A stretch of 64,000 nucleotides of DNA, taken from Branchipolynoe longqiensis. Its lineage: Eukaryota; Annelida; Polychaeta; Phyllodocida; Polynoidae. The notes under the pieces were generated by a model. That model did not search any database. It saw only the letters and a program-made list of their open reading frames with translations, and had not been told where the DNA came from. The stretch spans positions 127,453,525-127,517,524 of the forward strand of contig CM059187.1 of assembly GCA_030323885.1 (NCBI GenBank), in the 5' to 3' direction. Made by a program: the position numbers and the translations under genes. Below are positions 9,921-21,804 of the stretch, in pieces (the stretch's first letter is position 1; every line of letters starts with the position of its first letter).

Positions 9921-10415
9921 NNNNNNNNNNNNNNNNNNNNNNNNNNNNNNNNNNNNNNNNNNNNNNNNNNNNNNNNNNNNNNNNNNNNNNNNNNNNNNNN
10001 NNNNNNNNNNNNNNNNNNNNNNNNNNNNNNNNNNNNNNNNNNNNNNNNNNNNNNNNNNNNNNNNNNNNNNNNNNNNNNNNNNNNNNNNNNNNNNNNNNNN
10101 NNNNNNNNNNNNNNNNNNNNNNNNNNNNNNNNNNNNNNNNNNNNNNNNNNNNNNNNNNNNNNNNNNNNNNNNNNNNNNNNNNNNNNNNNNNNNNNNNNNN
10201 NNNNNNNNNNNNNNNNNNNNNNNNNNNNNNNNNNNNNNNNNNNNNNNNNNNNNNNNNNNNNNNNNNNNNNNNNNNNNNNNNNNNNNNNNNNNNNNNNNNN
10301 NNNNNNNNNNNNNNNNNNNNNNNNNNNNNNNNNNNNNNNNNNNNNNNNNNNNNNNNNNNNNNNNNNNNNNNNNNNNNNNNNNNNNNNNNNNNNNNNNNNN
10401 NNNNNNNNNNNNNNN
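9921..10415. other. Assembly gap (N)
   Basis: 495 unspecified bases. Frames drawn across it have no meaning. Confidence 0.99.
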
Positions 10416-10575
10416 ATACCACAACCTTTGATGAACCAATTGTGGACCACTGGTTGGAATGGAAAATAGCACAAACTGAACAGAGATCCACTGAGCAGGA
10501 TCGATCGGATGACCAATCCATACTTTCACAGGTGGACACTCTACCGCCTGAGCTATGCTCCGCTCCTAAGTAGGC
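10416..10575 (-). mobile_element. SINE-D (mollusc-type SINE) 5' part, cut by the gap
   Basis: The minus strand begins with a tRNA-like head, CATAGCTCAGGCGGTAGAG, then GATCGATCC, and continues into TTCCATTCCAACCAGTGG, also found in the copy at 27008-27296. The 3' part is lost in the gap. Confidence 0.7.
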
Positions 10576-10580
10576 ATTAG

Positions 10581-10670
10581 ATACTGCAACCAGGAATTCC
10601 ACTTGCCATTCCATACTGAAGCTATTTTCGCCCGTATTTAGATTACGTTGTCATTCGTGATTCACCCCCT
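10581..10670 (+). repeat. Fragment of TA-flanked MITE
   Basis: GAAGCTATTTTCGCCCGTAT and the following TTTAGATTACGTTGTC match the right part of the element at 47726-48139. Confidence 0.65.
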
Positions 10671-10946
10671 CCTCTGGCTATGGGTAAATCTCTGATCTAA
10701 ACTATGCTATGATTAATGCCTCTATTCCTTTTATTATTAGCATACATTCTTCAGACGGGTATTCTCTATAACTCTAATCAAATATTCAGATCGATCGCGG
10801 ATAAGTCAACAATATTGAGCTTAAAACCACTAGAAATGCACATGTCTCAAATAGTAGTAATACTTCTAAAAGTCATTCCTATCAACCTTTTTGGGGCTCA
10901 ATAAGCCCTATTCTGCGACGTGCAGCAGACAATTAATGAGTGAGGT

Positions 10947-11165
10947 TACGTAGATTATAAAGATAAGAGAAAAGCCTTCACATTTACAATTATCCGCCCA
11001 GATTTTAGAGGTGAAAATACATAGATTACAACGATATGAGAAAAAACGTCTTCAAATGTAAGTGAATTATCGCCGAGATTTCAGTGATGAAAAACTACAC
11101 AGATTACACAGGTATTTATTATTAGAACAAAACTCCACCAGTTTCACAATTATCCACAAATGTTT
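10947..11165. repeat. Three imperfect tandem copies of a ~75-bp unit
   Basis: Each unit carries an ATAGATTAYAA start, a GAGAAAA block, a TTACAATTATC-like block and a GATTTYAGWGRTGAAAA block. It is AT-rich and non-coding. Confidence 0.55.
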
Positions 11166-11700
11166 GAGGTCACTTTCTTTTGGGTTTCTAAGTTCTATGG
11201 TTCTGTTGTTCTTTGTTGCATTCATTGATTAAACATTTCAGATTGCCACACTGCAATTGTATCTGGTGCGCAATTTCATTTAATATATGATTCATAATAT
11301 CGCAATTAATACATTTAACAATATGTATTATGTCTTTGTCTCAAAAGGTGCTAAGCAATATGGGACAAAACTTTGTCCATTGTAAAGATCAACATACTAT
11401 CTGCTTATGCATTTGCTCAAGATAAACTGATTTGTTTTTTTTACATGGTGTTTCATCATCCTAATAGAATACATATTCATTTGAAAGAAATGTCCTTGTG
11501 TTTTCAGCGTAACCGTTTCTATGCTGTTTTTTGTCAATCATTACAATGGACAACAACAAAAATGAGTGATCATATTTGAGACAGGCTCATATATATATAT
11601 TCAAATCCTTTGACAAATTTTGTTTCTGGGATTTCCCACTTGTGGACTTTGGTTTGAGTGCATTCGTATTCAGGGCATCAGCTGCCCATTTGCGCTGAAA
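11166..11700. other. AT-rich unique sequence
   Basis: No gene recognised. A 68-residue frame at 11373-11579 lacks splice or promoter context. Confidence 0.5.
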
Positions 11701-11728
11701 AGGAGTTCCGGCCGACTCCGCCGCTGTC

Positions 11729-11748
11729 CGTCAGAGGGCGCCAGCTGG
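11729..11748 (+). promoter_or_regulatory. CTCF-like motif
   Basis: CGTCAGAGGGCGCCAGCTGG fits the AGRKGGC core of the CTCF consensus, + orientation, in a small GC-rich patch (11700-11770). Confidence 0.35.
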
Positions 11749-11931
11749 GGGGTGGGTGGGGGTGAGTGGGATGAAAGGGGTGCCGAGGGTGCACACTGCA
11801 CTTCCGACAAATTCTGATCAGGGCCAACTCCGGGGACTCGTCCCCGTGTTTGGAGAGTGTACATGGGTTGGTTTAACACGAGAATGGGTTCTATATGAGT
11901 GCACTGCGCCTTTATATATTAATATAATATA

Positions 11932-12116
11932 TTGGTTGGAGTTTTATGTCCTATCTGGACGAGTACGGATTAGTGACAGTGCGCACTCATGGCGACTTTA
12001 TAGTGCTGCCCCACTGGGAGACCAGGCCACCGGCGGCATGACCCGTATATCCTACTCAGTCCTATTATCCAGACACTCAACACACCAGTCCTTGCTCTAT
12101 CCTAATAATGCCGACC
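11932..12116 (-). mobile_element. SINE-A body fragment
   Basis: Tail and body are present (CTCATGGCGACTTTATAGTG, CCCCACTGGGAGACCAGGCC). Homology stops before the tRNA-like head. Confidence 0.8.
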
Positions 12117-12244
12117 CACCGCACCCGGCTTGGGGTAGGGTGGTGGCGATGTAACTTGTATGGTAGAAGGTGAAGGTGGGGGTGGTACTGGCTGGATGAG
12201 GGTTGTGTGTGTGTGGGTCGGGGGTGGGGGGCATGTAGACCACA

Positions 12245-12261
12245 CCACCAGGTGGCGACAC
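12245..12261 (+). promoter_or_regulatory. CTCF-like motif
   Basis: CCACCAGGTGGCGACAC is a close match to the CCASYAGRKGGC consensus. Confidence 0.4.
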
Positions 12262-12624
12262 GTGTTTGTGAAGTCGTCCTGTATACTAATATTACTGCCA
12301 GTCTTGCATCGCCACCCCCCCCCCCCCACACACACCCGCATACCCCACGCACCGACGATCCACTTCCTTCCACAGCTGTCTCCTTTATTTGTCCACCATA
12401 TCCTTAGTTGCCTGTTTGCATGACAGGCCCTCTCTAGCCCTACATGGAGACGTTTCACTAGGCAACCATTGACGGGTTTTCCAAACAAAACAACAACAAT
12501 AAACAAATATATTTTAAAACAAAAAACGTGAGTGCTGTGGACAAGGACATACATCTCCTTTGTGAGCCCGTAACCATTCAATAATACTGTCTGTATAGAA
12601 GTGTACGTACTGTAATTCCTACCC

Positions 12625-12985
12625 CCGCCCTCCCCCTCCCCCTCCCCCCCCTTCCCTCCCCCCCTCTCCCCCTCCCCCTCCCCCCTCCCCCTTTTCCCTC
12701 CCCTTCCCCCCCTTCCCTCTCTTTCCCCCCTCCCCCCTCCCCCTCCCCCTTCCCCTCCCCTTCCACCCCTCCACTCCTCCACTCCCTTTGCCCCCTCCCC
12801 CTACCCGTCCCCTACACCCTCCCCTCCCCCTGCTCCCCTCTCTCCCCCTCCCTCTCTCCCCTTCTCCCCTCCCTCCCCCTCTCTCTCCCTCTCTCTCCCT
12901 CTCTCTCTCCCTCTCTCCCTCTCCCCCCCTCTCCCTCTCCCTCTGCCTCTCCCTGTCCCTGCCCCTGCCTCACACCCGCCCCATC
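12625..12985. repeat. Polypyrimidine tract
   Basis: About 360 bp of nearly pure C/T (CCCCTCCCC, then CTCTCTCCCT). Frames in it are compositional artefacts. Confidence 0.9.
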
Positions 12986-13079
12986 CACCAGCAAGCACTC
13001 TTGAAACTGTTTGTTCTATCTCTCCACTCCCATTTTACATATTTAGATTTTGAGAAACTGGACGCCTGGATCCATTAGT

Positions 13080-13660
13080 TAAACTCCTCCCATGGCCATG
13101 CAGACGACGCGGCGATCCACTCAAGGAGTTCGGGCACTTAGCCGCCAGGTGGGGCTGCGGGCGGCGACCACCAGGGGGCGCCACCGGCATCACGGCTCGC
13201 TGGTTACCGGTGATAAGCTGCGCTCGCCTCCAGGGGTGGTGGTAAGGGTGGTGGTAAGGGAGGTGGTAGATTGGGAGAGGGTTGAGGGGGAGGGGGGACC
13301 AGCTGAGCACAAAGGGGGAGGGAGAGGCAGGCGAAAGTACGCCGTGTCGGGCAATTAGGGCGGCACAGGTATGGACAGGTATGCCAATTGGATCCCAGGT
13401 GAGGCAGGCACGAGGGGGCTGACCCCGGGGTCACGGGCTCCACGCGTAGGGCGTGCGTCTGGGGAAGGCTGAGAGGGGAGGGGATTGGGGGGGGGGGGCG
13501 GGAGGGGGAAGGGGGAGGGAGCGCTGGGCCGTGACAGGACGGTAGTGACAGGCGGCACGGGCGGGCCGGGCTACACAGGGGTGCAGGGGGCGGGGGCCAG
13601 GCTGCAGGAGGACTGTGTACCCGCCCCCCCCCCCCACCACACCCACGCCAGACGCGTTAT
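13080..13660. other. GC-rich island
   Basis: Clearly more GC-rich than its flanks, with several CpGs and two CTCF-like motifs at 13141-13184. Frames are open on both strands, including a glycine-rich one near 13530-13620, but no frame is convincing. A regulatory island or an unresolved exon are both possible. Confidence 0.4.
13166..13184 (+). promoter_or_regulatory. Strong CTCF-like motif (pair with 13141-13160)
   Basis: GACCACCAGGGGGCGCCAC is an almost perfect CTCF consensus. A second, weaker copy in the same orientation, GCCGCCAGGTGGGGCTGCGG, lies 25 bp upstream. Confidence 0.5.
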
Positions 13661-13735
13661 AAATGGGTAAAAATACACTCATTTTCTATGGTAGATAAAG
13701 GGCATGGAAGCCTCATTGAAAGTTGTAGACGCTTT

Positions 13736-13805
13736 GGTGTTCAATATATATATTATATATACACATATATATACTACTATAGTATACATAGACATATATA
13801 TATTT
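13736..13805. repeat. TA-rich microsatellite
   Basis: ATATATATTATATATACAC-type sequence. The 13806-14480 stretch beyond it is AT-rich, with a short tandem pair near 14148-14215 (ATGTTATTAGTTAAAT twice). Confidence 0.6.
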
Positions 13806-14487
13806 AACCGCCGGGCTATTCCACCCCTGCTTAAGGCGAGCCTACGTGTTAATATAAATAATTGTTTCCATGTGAATGTCTTGTGCCTCCCACCGCCGGT
13901 TGTCTGCCTTCCTGCCAGCTTGACCCTTGGCTAGCAATGTCTGAGGTGGAGAGTTTGACTCCTTACAGACCGTGGGGCGGAAGGCCCTTAATTAAATAAG
14001 TTTATAGAGCAATCAAAATAGCAATATGAAGTTGACCATAGCGGTTAATAATATAAGTCTGGAGAATAGTAAAGAATGCAAGGAACGTTCCAGTCACTTC
14101 TTAGGAGCTCACCGTTTTATTCTTACCTCTTACTAACAGGATGAATTTAGCAATATAACGTATGTTATTAGTTAAATATGGTTCAGCAATATAATGTATG
14201 TTATTAGTTAAATCCCCTCCCATATAATTAAGTTAAATAAGTTTGGAATTTCGACAATAAAAGCCTAAATATTCGGCTGAAACATCGGAGTGTGCAAAAA
14301 CACGTCCGATGGGTCTGGGTCCGAAGGCCTGACCTCCTATCATTGCTAGGATAGTCACAATCGACGTATCCAAGCAACGCTTTACAGCAGGGAACCCGGC
14401 CTCGCAAATGTGGCAGTTGCGAGCTCGCAAATAATGACAAAATGCAAGCCCGCAAATAATCGGTCGAGTAGTCACGCCCACTTCACA

Positions 14488-14622
14488 TATATACGTATAT
14501 ATATACTTATATACCTATATATATATATATATATACTTATCTACGTATATATATACTTATATACTTACATATATATACTTATATACGTAATTATATATAA
14601 TATATGTACATATATATATATA

Positions 14623-14653
<31 letters not shown>

Positions 14654-14655
14654 GC
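14488..14655. repeat. TA/TATACTTATA microsatellite
   Basis: TATATATACTTATATACGTA-like repeats end in a pure AT run near 14630-14652. Confidence 0.85.
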
Positions 14656-15190
14656 AAATAGCCTTAGTTGACAGGAAGGCAGTGACCCGGAAATAGTTTT
14701 CTTCTTTTATCTTCTCTTTCGAGAAAGGGGAGTGTAATCCCCCCCCCCCCCCCTTATCCCTCGGCAATCCATACTTGTAAATTGCAGTATTTGTGTGCTT
14801 ACTTACTTAATTTAATTGCCATTTTGTTGGACACACCATGCGTAAAATTCATGTTGCGATATTATGTATAGTTTTCTTTTCCCTTTCCTGTACATGAAGT
14901 GTGTGCAACACATGTGTTATATTTGCTGCTAGCTGAGCTTTTCCAAAGGCTGGGATGTAGTGTGTGACTGGGCGGGAACAGAAATATAGGTGGTGCCAGG
15001 GGTACATGAGGGAAATACAGTACACAACATCGAGTGTCTTGGTTATTTATATATTATTACAGAATGAATCATAGATCACAAGTTATTGATTGTAATGAGT
15101 ATGTACACTTTTCGTGTAAAAGGCTGGCATTGCTATCAATAACATGTGGACCTCCTATACATTATATGGTGTAAACAATCACTCCTAGTC

Positions 15191-16053
15191 CTGGGGCCGT
15201 GTGTATGAAGAATTATTTATCGGCTCCGGTGTTACGGGTGGGGTTCGGGTTAGCTAACGCCGGTGTTGGGAAATGGGTCACGGGGTATGTACGGCGCCAA
15301 AGCACAGTGGTGTTAGCTAACATATAAGTTATTTATAGATTTGGGAAATCCCTCTGAGCCTGTTGTCGGCGAGCACCGCTATTTGGCAATATCGCCTCCG
15401 ATCGGTTCGATTTATGGTTTAATTTGACCAAATTTCACTTATTTTGTATGTTATTCTGTTAAATAAAATTGGTCAAAGTAAACCCAAAATCGAACCGATA
15501 TTAACGCCGCCGCTGCATCGCCGGCCATTTTTTTGGTTTAGTCATTCGACAACATGAATATCGCCGCCGATGTAGCGGCAGCGTTAATATCGCTTGGATT
15601 TTGGGATTAATTTGACCAAATTTCACTTTATGAGCATGTTATTCTGTTAAATATGATAGCATTGAATATATTTGGGCCTAATATATTGCTGCCGATGCGG
15701 CGGCGGTGGGCAGCGGTGGGGGCGATTTGTTTTGTTTGCATTCGACAATATGAAAATAGCCGCCGATGTAGCGGCAGCATTAATATCACTTGGATTTTGG
15801 GGTTAATTTGACCAAATTTCACTTTTTGAGCATGTTATTCTGTTAAATATGATAGCATTGAATAGAATTGGGCCCAACCGATACCTAACACCGCCCTTAA
15901 AACTGGTACGGAGTGGTGTTAGCATAGCCAACCTTAAACTCGCAGTGGTACCGTAACACTACTACATACATAGCCACTTTTCGCGGCTAAACTAGAAATC
16001 TCCTCCAAAACCAGGTTTGCCTCGCTAACACCGACCCATGCATACGGGCCCAG
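15191..16053. mobile_element. Foldback MITE X1 with GCC/CGG-rich core
   Basis: The left end is CTGGGGCCGTGTGTATG and the right end is CCATGCATACGGGCCCAG, a diverged inverse pair. Inside are three direct copies of a roughly 110-bp module (TTTGACCAAATTTCACTT, ATGTTATTCTGTTAAATA) joined to palindromic strings such as CGCCGCCGATGTAGCGGCAG. No coding frame was seen. It abuts X2 and is broadly inverted relative to it. Confidence 0.6.
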
Positions 16054-16787
16054 CCTGGCCTGTATGCATGGAGCGGTGTTAGCGAGCCAAACCATGGTCA
16101 GGGCGGGATTTCTGGTTTAGCGACGAAAAGTTGCTATGCATGGAGCAGTGTTACACAAACACGCACGTTTAAAGTAGGAGAATTTAACCCCAGCCCATAG
16201 CAGGTTTACAGCGGTGTTAGTGTTAGGTTAGGCCCAAATCTATTCAATGCTATCATATTTGACAGAATTAAATACGCAATAAGTGAAATTGAATCAAATT
16301 AACCCTAAAGTCAAACCGTTATTAATGCTGCCGCCGCATTGGCAGCATTATTCATATTGACGAATGTAAAGTAAACAAATCGTCGCCGCTGCCGCCGCTT
16401 CGATGTCGATATCCATACTGTCGCATATCAACAAAACGCACATCGCCGCCGCCGATGCATCGGCAGCAATATATTACAGCCAAATCTATTCAATGCGATC
16501 ATATTTGACAGATTTACATATGCAATAAGTGAAATTTAATCAAATTAACCACAAAATCGAAGCGACATTAACTCTGCAGCTACATCGGCGGCGATATTAA
16601 TATTTTCAAATCGAGGGATTTCCCAAATCTATAAATAACTTCTCATTTAGCTAACACAAACCGTTTAAGTGCCCATGCATACGGCGTGACATAGTTCTCG
16701 ACGCCGCCGATAACTGGTGGTAGCTACCCTGTGTTAGACGGTTAACACCACACACCGCTAACACCGCTCCATGCATACGGGCCCAGG
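16054..16787. mobile_element. Foldback MITE X2
   Basis: Ends are CCTGGCCTGTATGCATGG and CCATGCATACGGGCCCAGG. It carries two copies of the X1 module in the opposite orientation (CAAATCTATTCAATGC, AGTGAAATT). X1 and X2 together could fold into a hairpin of more than 1 kb. The same family recurs at 50741-51503. Confidence 0.65.
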
Positions 16788-17460
16788 CTGTTCTACTTCA
16801 GTGACAGTTTCAGTTTTACCACGCGAGAATCATATTTGGACATTACCACCCCCAACGCAACTTCTAATGCTGTGTGGCGTCTGTAAATTCCTCCAGTGAT
16901 GAATTGTACCAGCATAGCCGACTGAACGATGCAGTCATGTGATTTGTGTATCAGGAGGAAATTTAGTGGCCAGCAGACAACATTTAGTTACAACAGACGA
17001 CACGATGAAAGGTGACCGGGTGCTGGGCGGCAGACTGCCAGGTGTTATGGGCACGAATGAATGGTAAAAGGCCCCATAGGTGGCGCTGCAGTCGCGTCGG
17101 TACACATCACATGGGGTGCTGTCTGTACCGGTGCATGGATACCATGGCAACGCGTATGCTACTTAGTCGGTGCAACCCCCCCCCCCCCTACTCACACATA
17201 CCACGACCTTTTAAAAATTAGAAACGCGGATGAAAACCCCTCATAATAATGTATGCATTAGAACTTATTTTAATTTATTAAGTAGTTATTTGCTTATAAA
17301 AGTGTGGCCACTGCGTTGATCTAGAAGCCTGCGGTAATCAACTGAGTTTGTATGTACTTATTTCTACAACCATAGATTCAGCACCAGGAACCCATAGGAG
17401 CAGACAAGGCGATATGAGAGAAACCCCCCCCCCCCCCCCCCCATAAATTCTGCTGGTAAC
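16788..17460. other. Spacer with CTCF-like and X-box-like strings
   Basis: A CTCF-like string, CCCATAGGTGGCGCTGCA, lies at 17073-17090 and an RFX-like string, ACCATGGCAAC, near 17140. C homopolymers are at about 17178-17189 and 17425-17442. A short open frame follows the 17079 AG (VALQSRRYTSHGVLSV), probably by chance. Confidence 0.4.
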
Positions 17461-17698
17461 TTGCTTGGTCCATTCACACCAGGCCTCCATATTCCGCACG
17501 CCATCGACCATCTCCGTAATGTAATATTTACAATATATTCACCCTTTATTAATACAGTTATCTGGTTTCGTGACCGAGATCGTCCAATACAAATTTTTCA
17601 AGGTTATATGGATAACATGAATGGTGGAAACTGGTCCCATCGATGTTTTGATAGGCTAGCAAGATTAAGCTGCAATATTATGACCGTATACTATTATT

Positions 17699-18215
17699 TT
17701 GAAGCATGTATATATTAATTTTTATTATATATTATGTATATTATTATATATGCTATGTTATATATTGTATATATGGTATATGGTGTATATTATGTGTATG
17801 AGTTATATTTTGTGTATTATGTGTATTATATGTATTATATATATTATTTGTGTTATATGTAATATATATTGTATTATATATTGTGTTATGTATTGTGTTA
17901 TGTATTGTATTGTCTCGTATTATATATTGTGTTCTGTATTGTGTTATGTATCGTGTTATGTATCATGTTATGTGTCGTGTTATGTGTCGTGTTATGTGTC
18001 GTGTTATGTGTTGTGTTGTGTGTTGTGTATTGTATTGTGTTGTATTGTGTATTGTGTTGTGTATTGTATTGTGGTGTGTATTGTGTTGTGTATTGTGTTG
18101 TGTATTGTGTTGTGTATTGTGTTGTGTATTGTGTTGTGTATTGTGTTGTGTATTGTGTTGTGTACTGTGTTGTGTTGTGTATTGTGTTGTGTATTGCATG
18201 TATTGTATATATAAT
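17699..18215 (+). repeat. 12-bp tandem repeat grading from TA-rich to TGTATTGTGTTG
   Basis: TATATTATG-like units grade into a regular TGTATTGTGTTG array. Tyr/Cys/Val-rich frames in all three phases come from the unit. Confidence 0.9.
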
Positions 18216-18248
18216 CTTATTTTAAAGCAGGCATGTGTTGTGTGAGAT

Positions 18249-18650
18249 AAAAGGCCAAGGACTGTTTGGGTCAGTGTCAGGCTGGAGTGACTGAGTAGCA
18301 TATCATCTGATAGTTGTTGTTGAAGATGTATACTGCCTATCATGGATAAGCCTGAATAGGCTTGTTTTCACCATTAGACAGTTTGTCGATAGAAAGCCTG
18401 AGCCTACACTTTTACCGACCCAAGGGATTTTTAACCTCCCACACCACATAGGCATGGTATGAGAGCAACTGGCCTTTGATGACACTGTAAGTTATACACA
18501 GCGGTGGAAATCCAAATTGGCAGAGGTGGGCGCACAGGGAATCGAACTGCTGACTTTCAGATTAGGAGTCCGACTTAGAAAAAAGTCAGACACTCTAACC
18601 ACTCCGCCACAGAGAACACCACGCCCGAGAGTAGCAACACTATAAAGATG
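18249..18650 (+). mobile_element. SINE-A body remnant split by SINE-B
   Basis: A SINE-A body piece (CCAAGGACTGTTTGGGTCAG, 18249-18305) and a later piece (AGCAACACTATAAAG, 18630-18650) flank the SINE-B copy at 18321-18622, so SINE-B probably inserted into an older SINE-A. Confidence 0.55.
18321..18622 (-). mobile_element. SINE-B copy
   Basis: Full-length homology to 8014-8317, with GGAATCGAACTGC (B box inverse) and CTCTAACCACTCCGCCAC (A box inverse) intact. Confidence 0.85.
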
Positions 18651-19430
18651 TCGGATGTGTGCCTTTTCTCAAGGGATTCCTTTCCTGGCTGGAAGCCATA
18701 CAGTTAGCTTACTGCATGCTTCTGGCTAAATAATATTCAAGTCAACTCAAGAGTCAAGCTCAAAAGTCAAAGGCGTCCTGTGCGTAAATGTATGTAGCAG
18801 CATAGTATAGTTTCTACCATAAGCATTCCAAGACACACTTATTGCAAATTGTTACCACACTGGCTGTGTATTAGCCAAGTCCAATTTAATATCAATCTCT
18901 AAGAGTTAAGTCCAGGAACCTTAATGGAAAGACATTAATTATGTGTTACATCACCCTAATATTGCATTCATTACACAGAATACCACGTTTGAATTGAATA
19001 TATAAACTGAAAGAATATAGACTACGTCCTCATTCCTTTCTATGCACACATGAATATATTATTTATTATTTGTTTTTAGTTACTTAGTTATGTCTACTAT
19101 ATTTGTACATCCATAAATTAAAAAGCTATATATGTATAGTATATCCACATATACATGTGTACATTAAAAAAGGTTTCACTGGAACTTGCAGCCGGCGGCG
19201 GTGGCGACACCTGACGCCTATAGTATACACAGCCCAGTATACCTGAGGCGACATACTTACACCTGGCATCTCATTATGGGTGTCAATGTACAGACTCCCT
19301 TATTACTTATTAGTCACCCACACACATTTATTTATTATTAATAACATATATATATATATATATATTTTATATATAGAATATATATATATATATATAACTA
19401 TATATAACTTAGGCATTTGTATGTATATAT
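18651..19430. other. AT-rich spacer
   Basis: No gene recognised. A TA microsatellite lies at about 19347-19400, and a GC patch at 19190-19255 contains GGCGGTGGCGACACC, a weak CTCF-like string. Confidence 0.5.
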
Positions 19431-20180
19431 TATTTATATCTCGACTTTTCTTTTAATGTTCTAGCAAGTCGTCCGATGGCCTGTTGATGCAGTGTTTCTA
19501 TGTACACATATATGAAGTACATGTATGCATTCCTGTACAAATAGATGGATGAGTGACTATCTATCTGGATATTTTGCTTTAGTTTTCGCTGGAGTTGACA
19601 TGCTGACCTATTGATGTGGTCCATGTCTAACTATACATATATTCACCATGCACTTATGGGTGTGTATAAATGTCCACCTTTATACAAATATTATACTAAG
19701 CGGTCAGAGGACTCTGTGGCTTGAATGTGTGTGGATTCTGGAATGTTCTGTGCAATGCGGTTAGAGCGACTTGGTGCACAGTTGTCTGTGGGGACAGGTG
19801 AGTAAATGTAGCCGGTCAGCTTGCTTCTTGTCCCACTACCGCTTGGTCACTTCTGCCTGATTTGTTCTTTTAAATAAAGAGATTGGGGTCTTTGAGGCCA
19901 GCCAGAGGATATTACTCACTCCAAATTGTATTTGTGTCTTGTTGTTATTGTTATTATTACTACTATAGCGCAGATAATATATATATCCATACATATATAA
20001 ACCATACACGTATAATTATAGCTATATAAATACACACATATTCATGTAGATTTCCGTTCAGTGTGCGCTGGTCGGTTGATATGGTGTATGTATACTTATA
20101 TAAACCAACCCCTTATAGATATGTAAATATACATGTATTTTTCCTTCAGTGTACCCCGCCAAGTGGCATGCTGGCCTGTA

Positions 20181-20595
20181 GATAAAAGATTCACCCGGTA
20201 CTTGTAGTGCCCGGGTGAAGGACAACATAGTGTAAATACGGGCGAAAATAGGTTTAGTATGGCACATGAACTAGAAACTGTGGCTCCAGTATCAAATGGC
20301 TACTCATATAGGCACAGAGTTGGTGAAATGGGCAAGAATGCAAAAAGACAAGATGGTGGCCAGAGAACGCCGTCGATTTCACTTTTAAATTGCATTAAAG
20401 TATATGTTTTATTATATTTTACAACTCAAAAGTAGCGGGTAAACATGAAGACATATACAAAGAATAAATGTTGCTTCTTAGATTGAGAAATTAGGCTCTC
20501 ATAAAGACTCATTTCATTAGCCCAATTTTTCGACCGTTTTTATATACGGCTGATCTTCACCCGTGTACTACAAGTACCGGGTGAATCTTTTTACC
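20181..20595. mobile_element. TA-flanked MITE, copy 1
   Basis: The ends GATAAAAGATTCACCCGGTA and its near-perfect inverse at the right end are flanked by TA (20179-20180 and 20596-20597). Each end also holds a short hairpin, CACCCGG...CCGGGTG. The family recurs at 47726-48139. TA duplication suggests a Tc1/mariner-like mobiliser. Confidence 0.75.
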
Positions 20596-20930
20596 TAGCT
20601 ATCCTGTTGATGAGTCTATCTATACTTATTTAAACCCTCATAGATATATAAATACACACATATTCATGTGTGTTTTCCCTCAGTGTACCCCACGAAGTGG
20701 CATGCTGGCCTGTTGATGCAGTTTATGTATACTTATATTATAACTGAGTTATATAAACCACACCCTTATGGATATGTAAATACACACATATTTATGCATG
20801 TTTTCCCCTCAGTGTACCCCACCAAGTGGCACGCTGGCATGTTGATGCAGTCTATGTATATATATATAAACCCCACCCTTATAGATATGTAAATACACAC
20901 ATATTCATGCGTGTTTTTCTTCCACTGTGT

Positions 20931-20950
20931 GCCGGCAGGTGGCGCGCTGG
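20931..20950 (+). promoter_or_regulatory. CTCF-like motif ending the tandem array
   Basis: GCCGGCAGGTGGCGCGCTGG. Earlier array units carry decayed versions such as CCACCAAGTGGCATGCTGG in the same orientation. Confidence 0.4.
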
Positions 20951-21019
20951 CCTGTTGATGCGGTGCGGCCCGGCTTCCTTAACGAAGGCTGTTACGAGCT
21001 GCATGTGCTCGGGCTCTGA
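20939..21019 (+). CDS. Possible terminal exon (26 codons), weak
   Basis: After a pyrimidine-rich stretch and GGCAG, a frame runs VARWPVDAVRPGFLNEGCYE and ends at TGA (21017-21019), with AATAAA about 8 bp beyond. Third positions are GC-rich. The same start is a CTCF-like site, which could explain the composition. The product is unrecognised. Confidence 0.2.
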   Translation: MARWPVDAVRPGFLNEGCYELHVLGL

Positions 21020-21264
21020 GTGAGGGAATAAAGCTCCGGGGCATCATGCGATCAGGGCCCCGGGTTAGTTGCAGGGGGAGCAGATGGGCCATGGTTCAGG
21101 CGCTGCCGACACTAGAGCCACGGTCGGTGGAGTTTTGATCATGTTAATAGTGTACAGGTGATAGGGGTAGATCCCTCCCCTCCCTTCACTCTCCCCTCTC
21201 CCCTCTCACACACCACACTGTGTAGGCCAATGAGGGGTGGTACTATGTGAAATCACGTGATGTG

Positions 21265-21720
21265 CTCTACCCCCCTCCCCACACACACATACACCTCATC
21301 CCCACTTACCCCCCCACCTACCCCCCACCTACCCCCACCTCTACCCTACACCGACCCCCACCTCCCTCACCTCCCTCTCCACCACCCTATCCCCACCTCC
21401 ACCACCCTCATCCCCACCCCCCCCCCCCCCCCCCCCCCCCTCCACCCTCCTCCCACCACCTCACCCCACCCCACACCTATCCCCCCTCCACCACCCTCAT
21501 CCCCACCTCCACCACCCTCATCCCCACCTCCACCACCCTCATCCCCACCTCCACCACCCTCCACCACCCTCATCCCCACCTCCACCACCCTCATCCCCAC
21601 CTCCACCACCCTCATCCCCACCTCTACCACCCTCATCCCCACCTCCACCACCCTCATCCTCACCTCCACCACCCTCATCCCCACCTCCACCTCCCTCACC
21701 CCCACCCCACCCTTCTCCCT
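21265..21720. repeat. C-rich 21-bp minisatellite
   Basis: After CCCCACCTACCCC-type sequence, a 21-bp unit (CTCCACCACCCTCATCCCCA plus one base) repeats about ten times (21477-21690). It includes a C homopolymer near 21420-21440. Confidence 0.9.
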
Positions 21721-21804
21721 CCACCTGTATGATGCAATCATACGCCGGGTGGTGGCGTGCGTGTAGCCCCAGTCGGTAGCACAAGATTATAGATGGCCGT
21801 GTGT

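Larger units (their letters stand above)
19440..20960 (+). repeat. Degenerate ~120-150 bp tandem array with repeated CTCF-like core
   Basis: Units share TATAGATATGTAAATACACA and end in CAGTGTACCCCACCAAG followed by TGGCATGCTGGCCTGTTGATG. The last unit (20925-20960) is the least decayed: GCCGGCAGGTGGCGCGCTGG. At least six units are recognisable. A TA-flanked MITE (20181-20595) interrupts the array. Confidence 0.7.

Noticed and set aside
9781..10614. Long frames across 9.8-10.6, 34.0-35.0 and 62.6-63.4 kb
   Set aside because: Their length is almost entirely unspecified N bases.
14228..14481. Cysteine-containing minus-strand frames
   Set aside because: Two overlapping frames compete, with no splice sites and AT-rich surroundings.
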